NCBI GenBank assembly: GCA_039821605.1
Contig: JBCBNV010000002.1
Coordinates: 597,577 to 661,576 of the forward strand
Source: CALBPI01 sp039821605
GTDB lineage: Bacteria; Pseudomonadota; Gammaproteobacteria; Steroidobacterales; Woeseiaceae
Length of the DNA stretch: 64,000 nucleotides
Reading direction: 5' to 3'
Positions 26,464-33,786 of this stretch are shown here, one piece after another (the first letter of the stretch is position 1; each line of letters opens with the position of its first letter). The position numbers and the translations under genes are program-made. The notes under the pieces were generated by a model, which was not told where the DNA came from, did no database searches, and worked only from the letters and a program-made list of their open reading frames with translations.

Positions 26464-27174
26464 ATGATGTACCTCCGCAAGCCGAAGCCCGGCAAGACGC
26501 CATTCTACGCAGCCCGCTACCCGATCCCTCCGGACCTGCAACGCTTCTACGGCGGCAAGAAGGAGAGGCAGAAGTCTACGGGGACCGCCAATCGCCGAGA
26601 AGCAGAAAGGGTCGCCGCGCGGCTCATCGATGAGTGGGAGCAGGAATTCGAGGCGCTCCGTATGGAGATCGTCAGGAAGGCGAGAGCGACCCGGGAGGCT
26701 GCCGAGCGGGGCGAGATTGACGAAGAGTTCGTCTCAACAGATGCGCTCGATCTCATTCTGGACTCGTGGCAGGGCGACGCCCGCTTCCCCGTGGACGAGA
26801 AGACTCGACACCCCAAGCTCCCGACGAGGAGGGCAGAGAACTACGTTGAGGCTGCCGCGAAGATCCTCGGCGGGGACAGAAAGTTGCGTCTGCTGTCAGA
26901 GTTCGTAGAGGAACACCTGGAGGCAAAGTCGGACTCGATCAACAAGCAGACACGCAAGGCGCGGCAAAAGGCGCTCGGCGAGCTTGTCTCCCACCTCCAC
27001 GATCCAACCATCGCCTCTATCAGCCGTGAGATGGCTATGGACTACGTGCGCCAAGCTGTTCTCACCCTGGACGTAAGCGAGAAAACCAAGAAAGACCACA
27101 TCAGCCACATCAGCGCGGTGTTCAACGACGCTCGATTCCTCGGCTACATTGAAACCAATCCCTTCGAGAGGCTG
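26464..27174 (+). pseudogene. Truncated phage-type integrase
   Basis: The 5' 237 codons of a tyrosine recombinase gene. The N-terminus MMYLRKPKPGKTPFYAARYP matches the DUF6538-type arm domain of such integrases, and residues about 140-236 form the SAM-like core-binding domain (RKARQKALGELVSHL; EKTKKDHISHISAVFNDA; ETNPFERL). The frame is broken at base 27175 by an IS element. No catalytic domain (Arg...His-x-x-Arg...Tyr) can be read beyond the element, so that part is lost by deletion. It would have been the enzyme acting on the tRNA-Leu attachment site. Confidence 0.8.
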
Positions 27175-28154
27175 TGGAGTTCCCAGAGTTTAGTGGACAC
27201 GATTCATCAGCAGCATTTTGCTCGAGAGGTGAAGCATGTCCAAGAAGAAAGACCGAGGGGTTCGAAAGAAGTATGAGTTCATCAAGGCGAACCGGAAGAT
27301 ATACAACACACGGATGATGTGCCGCCTTCTTGATGTGGCACCCAGCGGCTACTACGCATGGCTGAAGAAGCCGAGCTCCTACCGCGCGATCGAAGACAAG
27401 CGCCTTCTCAAGCTGATTCGGGCGTCGTTTGCCGCAAGCCAGGGCGTCTACGGCGCGCCTCGCGTGTTTCTGGATCTTCGCGAAGCGGGTGAAACCTGCA
27501 GCAAGCACCGTGTCGCGCGACTGATGCGGGAGAACAATATTCGGGCCAAGGCCGGATACAGAACCCGGCGCTACGTCGCCGGCAAGCCGTTCGAGCTGAT
27601 TCCTGATCTCGTAAAGCGAAAATTCGAAGTATCCCGGCCAGATCGGGTTTGGGTCTCAGACATCACCTACGTCCGTATCTGGGAGGGGTGGCTCTATCTG
27701 GCGATCGTCATGGATCTGTTCTCCCGGAGGACCGTCGGCTGGGCGACGCGATCGACCATGCATAAGGAGCTCGTGCTCGAAGCGGTGATGAAAGCGATCA
27801 AAACGCGTCGCCCTAAAGACACGATCATCCACTCGGACCAGGGCAGCCAATACGGCAGCGACGACTGGTGGCGCTTTTGTCGCAGCAATGGTCTCGAGCC
27901 AAGTATGAGTCGCAGAGGAAACTGCTGGGACAACGCTGTGGCCGAATCCGTCTTCAGCAGCTTGAAGAAAGAACGCATCAAGAAGCGCATCTATAACAAC
28001 CGCAAGGTCGCGATCGCTGACGTCTCAGATTACATCGAGGCGTTCTATAATCGACCGCGGCGGCATCAGCATCTTGGCGGGGTAAGCCCCGAGGCGTTCG
28101 AAGCTGCTATCAGGACAAAGTGAATAAACTGTCCACAGAAAGCTGGGAACTCCA
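27175..28154 (+). mobile_element. IS3-family insertion sequence, orfA-less, 980 bp
   Basis: Both ends carry an imperfect 25-base inverted repeat, 21 of 25 matching and starting TGGAGTTCCCAG. The flanks are GCTG at 27171-27174 and GCTG at 28155-28158, a four-base target duplication in the IS3 range. At 980 bp it is shorter than usual IS3 elements (about 1.2-1.5 kb) because there is no room for orfA; only the DDE transposase frame is present. It interrupts the integrase. Confidence 0.85.
27236..28123 (+). CDS. IS3-family transposase (OrfB-type, DDE)
   Basis: A 295-residue transposase with an N-terminal HTH-like part (KKYEFIKANRKIYNTRMMCR; GYYAWLKKPSSYR) and an rve integrase core. The catalytic triad is visible: Asp in VSDITYV, Asp in IHSDQGSQYGS and Glu in CWDNAVAESVFSSLK. 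The first codons (MSKKKDRGVRK) look like the start of an OrfA reading straight into OrfB, as if orfA had been removed in frame. Start codon at 27236 with GAGAGGTGAAG upstream. The enzyme may be active, but without OrfA DNA binding is doubtful. Confidence 0.88.
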   Translation: MSKKKDRGVRKKYEFIKANRKIYNTRMMCRLLDVAPSGYYAWLKKPSSYRAIEDKRLLKLIRASFAASQGVYGAPRVFLDLREAGETCSKHRVARLMRENNIRAKAGYRTRRYVAGKPFELIPDLVKRKFEVSRPDRVWVSDITYVRIWEGWLYLAIVMDLFSRRTVGWATRSTMHKELVLEAVMKAIKTRRPKDTIIHSDQGSQYGSDDWWRFCRSNGLEPSMSRRGNCWDNAVAESVFSSLKKERIKKRIYNNRKVAIADVSDYIEAFYNRPRRHQHLGGVSPEAFEAAIRTK

Positions 28155-29171
28155 GCTGACAGCCAGGACGACGCCGATCACAAGGACTAGGCTGAGTAAT
28201 CACCGCGCCGCGTTAATAGTCACCCGCCCGCTCCTTCAAATCACCTCCGAGTCGCCGCCGGACTCCATTCGAATTGCTGCGCCCAACCCAGGCAATCAAT
28301 CGAACTCCGGGATGCGCTCCTCGCACGTCTCGTCGCGTGCTTGCGCCCGCCGCCAATCCAACCACTGCCCGATATCCTCCTGACGTCAGAGCTAGCGATC
28401 CGCTTCCGGCGGAGCAACGGTCCGTCTTCAAGCCAATTTGATAGGCCAGACTTGTGTACGTGCTTGGTTCTCTTTGTGATTGGACTCGAGGAGGGAAATA
28501 CAAAGATACCGAAGCTCATTTGCTTGTCGACCACAAGCAATTTCTTTATATGGTATACAAGTTACACAGGTGGCGAAGAGGTTAGTCTTTTTGGTATCTG
28601 CCAGCGTCTAATCTGACGCATGTGACGATCTACTCGCGCGAGAAGATTCATTAGCGATTTGCATAGTTTCAGTAATCGGCAGCTCAGCACAATGTGGCAT
28701 TCCGAAACAATCGAGGGTTATCGGTATCGAAACTAGGCCGACGTACGAGGACGAGATTCAATTCCCAAATGATGCTTGCCAACGATTTGCTGGATTTCCG
28801 ATTGATGGATCACCGTGCGTGCTGCTTACAGGCATCACCTCGAATTTGCCTTGCATATATGAGGACACGCCGCTCTTTGAAGGTCAAAAATTCATTCCTA
28901 CAGCCGGATCAGCTTGTGCCGATTCAATTGTCGCGGGGATGGAGTTTGATAGCATCTTCTCAATTGAGATTCCTGATGGTTCAGATACCAGCCATCTTTC
29001 GCGTGACACCATTCATAGCGGTCAGATTGGTAGCTTGCGACTGCCGACCAGTATTTTCGGCGCGGCCAATTCAAGCTATGCAATCGATACCCGGCTGCTA
29101 CAGAGAAAGAGGGCCGTAACTCGGCCATAGCAGTGCGTGAGGTGGCAGCGCTGAATAGGAGCACACAAGCT
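28155..29171. other. AT-richer island segment without a confident gene
   Basis: About 1 kb of clearly lower GC than the surroundings. Two overlapping plus-strand frames stay open: 28694-29119, and a better-looking one open from about 28611 to 29130. The latter reads DLLAREDSLAICIVSVIG and ends in KRAVTRP, but its first standard start is a GTG at 28819. No family is recognised and no good ribosome-binding site is seen. On the minus strand near 28320-28390 a short stretch reads EDIGQWLDWRRAQARDE before a stop, possibly a gene relic. Confidence 0.4.
28819..29130 (+). CDS. Hypothetical ORF in island (weak)
   Basis: A 103-residue frame from GTG to TAG. Its composition is protein-like (ITSNLPCIYEDTPLFEGQKF; IFSIEIPDGSDTSHLSRDTI), and the frame is open about 70 codons further upstream with similar composition but no normal start codon. 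It may therefore be the 3' part of a longer gene truncated or frameshifted near 28610. Not recognised. A competing frame overlaps it, so confidence is low. Confidence 0.3.
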   Translation: MLLTGITSNLPCIYEDTPLFEGQKFIPTAGSACADSIVAGMEFDSIFSIEIPDGSDTSHLSRDTIHSGQIGSLRLPTSIFGAANSSYAIDTRLLQRKRAVTRP

Positions 29172-29591
29172 ATGTCGTCAGGAGCATTCGTGCTCCTGTT
29201 CAGCGCCTTGCTAACGGCACTGTCTCTTGCTGTGGTAAGAGTCTGTTTCTCTATCTGGCCCAGTCTGGTGTACTCGCAGTATTTCCTGCAGTCAGCGTTA
29301 GTTTTGCTTCCATGCATTGGTGGACCCCTGGCGGCGGTTATTGCAATTCGCCGTGACTCTTCCGGTCTCGAGCAGCGCTCCAGGCCGTTCGTTGGCCATT
29401 TCAGGGAGTTTGGCCCTGCCTATGCACTACTGACCGCTGTCACTCTCTACGCTCTAATCGTTCCACAGGACCGGTCATTGGGTGTGGCCGGCGCTGCGAG
29501 ATTCGTCGTAGCTTTCATTGCTACAGTTTTCTTCGCCACTGCTGTTCATCTGGTTTATTGCGTTGGTAAGACACTTGCGCGAAGACGTTAA
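29172..29591 (+). CDS. Hypothetical four-helix membrane protein
   Basis: A 139-residue protein with four likely membrane helices (about 5-27, 32-57, 80-98 and 106-130) and a basic Cys-containing C-terminus ending KTLARRR. The ATG at 29172 is supported by AGGAG at 29157-29161 and by the helix starting right after MSSG; an upstream GTG at 29133 is less likely. No family recognised. It is the only island frame besides the transposase with a convincing start and membrane topology. Confidence 0.5.
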   Translation: MSSGAFVLLFSALLTALSLAVVRVCFSIWPSLVYSQYFLQSALVLLPCIGGPLAAVIAIRRDSSGLEQRSRPFVGHFREFGPAYALLTAVTLYALIVPQDRSLGVAGAARFVVAFIATVFFATAVHLVYCVGKTLARRR

Positions 29592-29860
29592 CGTCGCTTG
29601 CCTTCGTGTTTCACGGTGATGGGTGCAACAGGAATGATGGCCAGAAATCTCTTGGTGAGCGGTTGTGAGTACCGTTTGGCAGTCGCGGCCCTTTTGGCTC
29701 GTTGTTGAAGTGACTATTGGGCAATTGGGCATTCTACACAGTAAAAGCGAGCCAGCATTTTTTTGCGCTCATGGGTCGGCCCAGCACTTCTGTTTAAGAC
29801 TGCCGCCGTGTACGTATGTCTAGCGTTGCTGTGGCAAGGCGTCGGCGTGATACGCTATGC
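29592..29860. other. Island intergenic segment
   Basis: About 270 bases between the membrane protein and the structured leader. It is AT-richer, with a T-run near 29760. I see no gene or RNA family in it. A promoter for the leader must lie toward its right end, but no hexamer pair is convincing. Confidence 0.3.
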
Positions 29861-29929
29861 GAGGTGGGAGAAGCGTCCACTCGCGGGACCTTCCCACACC
29901 CCTCGGTAACCACTACTGAGGAGACGATC
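29861..29929 (+). promoter_or_regulatory. Structured 5' leader able to mask its Shine-Dalgarno
   Basis: Two alternative foldings are visible. A 7-base stem CCTCGGT (29901-29907) / ACTGAGG (29915-29921) with a 7-base loop covers half of the GAGGAG Shine-Dalgarno (29918-29923). Upstream, GTGGGA (29864-29869) can pair with TCCCAC (29892-29897) around an inner GTCC/GGAC stem (29875-29878/29886-29889). That fold can extend with GAG (29861-29863) pairing into CTC at 29902-29904, which would compete with the masking hairpin. The layout resembles a translational riboswitch or thermosensor; I recognise no known class. Confidence 0.5.
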
Positions 29930-30031
29930 ATGTCGATCACTATTTGCCGCCTGCGGCTTACCCTCGAACTCTACTCGCACTCCATCCGGGGTCTCGCTGC
30001 CTACATTCGTGTCGGCAAGAGAGACTGGTAG
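29930..30031 (+). CDS. Small ORF (33 residues), basic, behind structured leader
   Basis: A 33-residue frame starting MSITICRLRLTLEL and ending VGKRDW. The ATG has GAGGAG at a 6-base spacing, the best ribosome-binding site in the island. The peptide is basic (five Arg and one Lys) and amphipathic, with no signal peptide or family match. It lies about 180 bases from the tRNA end of the island. It could be a leader peptide, a toxin-like peptide or a non-functional remnant; the strong site and the foldable leader argue for real translation. Confidence 0.45.
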   Translation: MSITICRLRLTLELYSHSIRGLAAYIRVGKRDW

Positions 30032-30207
30032 ATCGGGGCTGCCGTATGAGTGAACCAGCAGCGCGAATTTGCGCGGACAAGCGCAATCGCGGACACAAAT
30101 TGACTCCACCGAGGGACCCCCAAGTGCCCCAAAAGGGGTTCACACGGGTCTCTCAGTGGTCGTCAGAAGTTCCTTAGAATCAGCGGCTTATTGCGCTGCG
30201 GAAGAAA
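30032..30207. other. Island right-end segment next to tRNA-Leu
   Basis: Contains a GC-rich near-palindrome GTGCCCC-AAAA-GGGGttCAC (about 30123-30142) that could be a terminator stem or a recombination-directionality factor site. A 43-codon frame (30046-30177) lacks a ribosome-binding site and is not called. No other gene seen. Confidence 0.35.
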
Positions 30208-30225
30208 ATGGTGCCCAGGAGAGGA
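30208..30225. repeat. Island attachment site, tRNA copy
   Basis: ATGGTGCCCAGGAGAGGA, identical to 26343-26360, overlapping the 3' end of the intact tRNA-Leu gene including the encoded CCA. This end regenerates a complete tRNA after integration. Confidence 0.88.
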
Positions 30226-30295
30226 CTTGAACCTCCACCTACTTTCGTAGACATGGACCTGAACCATGCGCGTCTACCAATTCCGCCACCTGGGC
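30209..30295 (-). tRNA. tRNA-Leu (anticodon CAG), CCA encoded
   Basis: 87 nucleotides including CCA. The acceptor stem GCCCAGG pairs with CCTGGGC. The D arm carries GGTAGAC and the anticodon arm is CATGG-TTCAGGT-CCATG, giving anticodon CAG for CUG codons. A class II variable arm (TCTACGAAAGTAG) is as expected for leucine, and the T arm has loop TTCAAGT. The 3' end coincides with the island attachment repeat. Confidence 0.97.
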
Positions 30296-30298
30296 GCG

Positions 30299-30320
30299 GC
30301 CGACCGTGGACACGGTCGGC
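30299..30320 (-). other. Hairpin in the tRNA-Leu 5' leader
   Basis: A perfect 8-base inverted repeat GCCGACCG / CGGTCGGC (30299-30306/30313-30320) with a 6-base loop lies between the tRNA-Leu promoter and the mature 5' end, 3 bases from the latter. In the precursor it would form a hairpin right before the RNase P cleavage site. Confidence 0.5.
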
Positions 30321-30330
30321 AGGGTGGCGA

Positions 30331-30359
30331 ACAATAGCCGAGGGTAGGGGGACTGTCAA
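30331..30359 (-). promoter_or_regulatory. Sigma-70 promoter of tRNA-Leu
   Basis: On the minus strand TTGACA (30354-30359) and TATTGT (30331-30336) are separated by exactly 17 bases. The -10 lies 35 bases before the mature tRNA 5' end. The perfect -35 and optimal spacing suit a stable-RNA gene. The -35 abuts the TTG start codon of the divergent hydrolase gene. Confidence 0.8.
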
Positions 30360-30360
30360 T

Positions 30361-31503
30361 TTGAGTAAATCTGAAGCAATTCTGCGGTGCGTGGCGGCCG
30401 GACTGCTGCTCGCGGCGCCTGCCGTCAAGGCGGCCGAGGTATCCGACGCGGCGCTCGCGCCCATCGTTGCCGTTCACGAGTCGCAGGACAACGTGGGCCT
30501 GGCTGTCGTGTTTCGCGACCGCGACGGGCTCATCGTCGAACAATACGTCGGCGACGCGGTCGTGGAGCACGAGGTGCCGGTTACCGCCCGGTCGAGATTT
30601 CAGGTCATGTCGATCACCAAGGCGTTCGTCGGCGCGGCGCTCGTCAAGAGTCTGACCGCCGGCCGCGTGGCGCTCGATGCCCCGGTGCAGGATTACCTGC
30701 CGGACTATCCGCGCCCGGAGAGCGGCGTGATTACGTTGCGCCGTCTCGCGGCACACACCGCCGGTCTGCCCCACCTGGGTCATCCCGACCGGCGTGCGCT
30801 TTACCTCGAGCACTTCGACACGGCCGCCGAGGCGCTGCAGCCGTTCGCGGACTTGCCGCTGCTATTCGAACCCGGCACGGACTACGCCTATTCGAGCTCC
30901 AACTACAACCTGATCGCCGCCGTGCTCGAGACCGTTTACGAGCGACCGTTTCCCGAGGTGCTCAACGAGTTGGTTTTGACGCCGTTGTCGCTCCGGGCAA
31001 CACGACCCGGGAACGTGAATCGGCCAGAGCCGGATCTCGTGCGCAACTACGCCTGGATGGACGTCTGGACTTACGCACCGACCGACAGCTTGCAGCAGGT
31101 ACCCACCTGGGATTTCAGCTACAACGTTGGCGGTGGCAATCTCGTCACGACGGCCCCCGACCTCGCCCGATTCGGGGCTGCGTTCCTCGCACCCGGGTTT
31201 TTCAGCGAGGCGGAGCTTGCGCTGCTGCATGCCCGGCTTGATCCAGAGCATTCGCGCTGGGGCTTCGGCTGGTTCGTCAACGAAGATGGCGCGGACACCT
31301 GGCTCAGCATTTCGGGCGCAACACCCGGTGTACAGGCGGGCCTCGCCGTTTATCCCTCCTGCGGGCTCGTTACCGTGGCTCTGGCCAACGCCTGGGGCAA
31401 GAACAGCGCGGGCGGTGATCTCGTCATCGGAGCGCCGCGCCGCGCTGCGGCGGAACTTGTCGACTGTCCATCCGTTCTCGACGCCGACGGCGCGCGTCGA
31501 TAA
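30361..31503 (+). CDS. Exported serine hydrolase, beta-lactamase/class C family
   Basis: A 380-residue penicillin-binding-protein-like esterase/peptidase. The nucleophile motif S-x-x-K is SITK (in VMSITKAFVGAAL), the second motif Y-x-N is in YAYSSSNYN, and a late GVQAGLAVYPSCG stretch corresponds to the third-motif region. The start is TTG at 30361, with GGGGG about 9 bases upstream and a signal peptide (AILRCVAAGLLLAAPAVKAA) directly after it. No ATG fits without running through the tRNA gene. Substrate unknown. Confidence 0.8.
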   Translation: MSKSEAILRCVAAGLLLAAPAVKAAEVSDAALAPIVAVHESQDNVGLAVVFRDRDGLIVEQYVGDAVVEHEVPVTARSRFQVMSITKAFVGAALVKSLTAGRVALDAPVQDYLPDYPRPESGVITLRRLAAHTAGLPHLGHPDRRALYLEHFDTAAEALQPFADLPLLFEPGTDYAYSSSNYNLIAAVLETVYERPFPEVLNELVLTPLSLRATRPGNVNRPEPDLVRNYAWMDVWTYAPTDSLQQVPTWDFSYNVGGGNLVTTAPDLARFGAAFLAPGFFSEAELALLHARLDPEHSRWGFGWFVNEDGADTWLSISGATPGVQAGLAVYPSCGLVTVALANAWGKNSAGGDLVIGAPRRAAAELVDCPSVLDADGARR

Positions 31504-31542
31504 CCGATAGACTTGCGCACTGCGCGGGCCAGCGTCCGCACG

Positions 31543-33786
31543 ATGGCTCGCAAGGACACCAACTTGGCACGCACGAAGCAACAGAAAAACGGTAGCGACA
31601 AGCGCCGCTACACGCATCATATTCCGGACCGCAATGCGATCCTCGAAGTGCTCACAGAGCGCGGCCGTCCCATGGACTACGACGCGCTCGCCGAGCACTT
31701 CGGTATCCGGGCGCGCCGCGACAAGAAAAAGCTCAACGAGGTACTGACCCGCGCACTGCGCGCCGGCCAGATCCACCTGAACCGCAGCGAGGAATACTGC
31801 CTGGCCGAACGCCTGCACCTCGTCACAGGCAACGTCAGCGCTCACAAGGACGGTTTCGGCTTTCTCGTCACCGATGACGACAGCGACGACCTCTACCTGT
31901 CGCCGCGAGAGATGCAGCGCCTCATGCACGGCGACCGCGTGGCCGGCAAGGTGCATAAGCGCACACGCCGCGGCTCGGAGGGCCGCGTCGTCGACATCCT
32001 CGAGCGCGCCCACACCGAGGTTGCGGGCAAGTACATCCGCGAACGTGGCATTGGCCTGGTCATCCCGGACAATCCGCGCCTGACGCAACGCGTGCTCATC
32101 CCGCAGGGCGAGCACGGCGGTGCCAAGGCCGGCGAGATGGTGGTCGCGAAAATCCTCGACTACCCAGAGCGCGAGGCGCAGGCCACGGCGCGAATCGTGC
32201 AGGTGCTGGGTGCGCCCGACAAGCGCGGTATGCCCACGGACCTCGCGATCCACGCCCACGGCATCCCGCACCAGTGGCCGCGCGCCGTCGCCGAACAGGC
32301 CAGGTCTTTTGGCCGCACCGTGCCCACGCGCGCCAAGCAGGGCCGCAAGGACCTGCGCAATTTGCCGCTCGTAACCATTGACGGCATCGATGCCCGCGAC
32401 TTCGATGACGCCGTATATGCGGCGCCGCGCAAGGACGGCGGTTGGCGCCTCGTGGTCGCGATCGCGGACGTGGCGCACTACGTCACGCCCGACAGTCCCA
32501 TCGACAAGGAAGCCATCAAGCGCGCCACGTCGGTCTACTTCCCGGACCGTGTTGTGCCCATGCTGCCCGAGGTGCTGTCCAACGGCTTGTGCTCGTTGAA
32601 TCCCAAGGTCGACCGGCTGTGCATGGTCTGCGACATGTCCGTGAGCCCGCAGGGTGAGGTCACGCGTTCGCGCTTCTACGACGCCGTCATGCGTTCGCAC
32701 GCGCGCCTGACCTACAGCACCGTGGGTCGCTATCTCGAGGGCGAGACGGATGCGGACATCGAAGGTGACATCGCCGCGTCCGTCGACGCGCTGCACGGGC
32801 TCTACAAGGCCTTCGCCAAGCGCCGCCAGAAGCGCGGCGCCATCGAGCTCGACCTGCCGCAGCTGCGCATCCGCGTCGATGATTCGGGTGACGTGGAGCG
32901 CATCATCTCCGCGCCACGCAATGATGCGCACCGTCTCATCGAGGAATGCATGATCGCCGCCAATGTGGAGGCGGCGCGCTTTATCACACGCAAGAAGGTG
33001 CAGGCGCTGTTCCGCGTGCACGCCAAGCCCGACGAGGAACGTTTCGAGGACTTTCGCGCCTACATGGTCGGGCTCGGTTTCAAGGTGCCGCATGCGGCGC
33101 ACCCAAAGCCCGGCGTGCTTCGCAATCTCATGGCCTCGGCGCAGGACCGTCCCGATGCCTATGCGATCAACATGGCGCTGCTGCGCACGTTCGCCCACGC
33201 CGAGTACACGCCCGAGAACATCGGCCACTTCGGCCTGGCACTCGACCAATACGCCCACTTCACGTCACCGATCCGTCGCTACCCGGACCTGCTGGTGCAC
33301 CGCGCGATCCGACACATGACGTGTGGCGGGAAGGCGCGCGCCTATGGCTACAGCGCCGACCGCATGCAGCAGCTGGGCAAGCTCACCTCGGAACGCGAGC
33401 GTCGCGCCGAAGACGCCACGCGCGAAGTTGAGGCGCTGCTCAAGTGCCAGTTCATGCAAAAGCACCTGGGCGGGCGTTTCGAGGGCATCGTCTCGGGCGT
33501 CACGCACTTCGGGTTATTCGTGCAGCTCGGCGAACTGCAGGTGGACGGCCTTGTGCACGTCTCAAGCCTGCGCAACGATTACTACGAACACGAACCCGAG
33601 CGGCAACGCCTCGTGGGCAGCCGTACGGGTCAGTCCTACACCTTGGGCGACAGCGTTGAGGTCATTGTCGACCGCGTCGACCTCGAGACACGACAAATCG
33701 ACTTCGTGCTTTACGACCATCACCCGGCTTTCGGCGGCAAGCGCGACGACAAAAAACGTCACGGTGACCATCGCGGCCGCCGCTGA
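31543..33786 (+). CDS. rnr: Ribonuclease R
   Basis: A 3'-5' exoribonuclease able to degrade structured RNA, 747 residues. Order: N-terminal winged-helix region (about 30-85), two cold-shock OB folds, the RNB catalytic domain with DGIDARDFDDAVYA (essential Asp residues), and a C-terminal S1 domain (GRFEGIVSGVTHFGLFVQL) with a basic His/Lys-rich tail. ATG at 31543 is chosen; TTG at 31564 with AAGGA upstream is a real alternative. Its stop overlaps the rlmB start by one base. Confidence 0.95.
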   Translation: MARKDTNLARTKQQKNGSDKRRYTHHIPDRNAILEVLTERGRPMDYDALAEHFGIRARRDKKKLNEVLTRALRAGQIHLNRSEEYCLAERLHLVTGNVSAHKDGFGFLVTDDDSDDLYLSPREMQRLMHGDRVAGKVHKRTRRGSEGRVVDILERAHTEVAGKYIRERGIGLVIPDNPRLTQRVLIPQGEHGGAKAGEMVVAKILDYPEREAQATARIVQVLGAPDKRGMPTDLAIHAHGIPHQWPRAVAEQARSFGRTVPTRAKQGRKDLRNLPLVTIDGIDARDFDDAVYAAPRKDGGWRLVVAIADVAHYVTPDSPIDKEAIKRATSVYFPDRVVPMLPEVLSNGLCSLNPKVDRLCMVCDMSVSPQGEVTRSRFYDAVMRSHARLTYSTVGRYLEGETDADIEGDIAASVDALHGLYKAFAKRRQKRGAIELDLPQLRIRVDDSGDVERIISAPRNDAHRLIEECMIAANVEAARFITRKKVQALFRVHAKPDEERFEDFRAYMVGLGFKVPHAAHPKPGVLRNLMASAQDRPDAYAINMALLRTFAHAEYTPENIGHFGLALDQYAHFTSPIRRYPDLLVHRAIRHMTCGGKARAYGYSADRMQQLGKLTSERERRAEDATREVEALLKCQFMQKHLGGRFEGIVSGVTHFGLFVQLGELQVDGLVHVSSLRNDYYEHEPERQRLVGSRTGQSYTLGDSVEVIVDRVDLETRQIDFVLYDHHPAFGGKRDDKKRHGDHRGRR

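Larger units (their letters stand above)
26343..30225. mobile_element. Degenerate genomic island at tRNA-Leu
   Basis: About 3.9 kb bounded by an 18-bp direct repeat, one copy of which is the 3' end of tRNA-Leu(CAG). It contains an integrase fragment pointing inward from the left end, an IS3-type element inserted in that integrase, and about 2 kb of AT-richer DNA with few convincing genes. It is typical in structure of a tRNA-targeting integrative element but lacks a complete integrase, so it is predicted to be fixed. The composition change on the right half supports foreign origin. Confidence 0.85.

Noticed and set aside
29816..29929. N-terminal extension of the 33-residue ORF from an ATG at 29816
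   Set aside because: It would translate through the structured leader; the strong Shine-Dalgarno belongs to the ATG at 29930.
30046..30177. 43-codon frame at the island right end
   Set aside because: No ribosome-binding site, unlike the neighbouring 33-residue frame, and no recognisable features.
30862..33258. 798-codon minus-strand frame
   Set aside because: Antisense to the serine hydrolase and RNase R genes, both of which show intact motifs.
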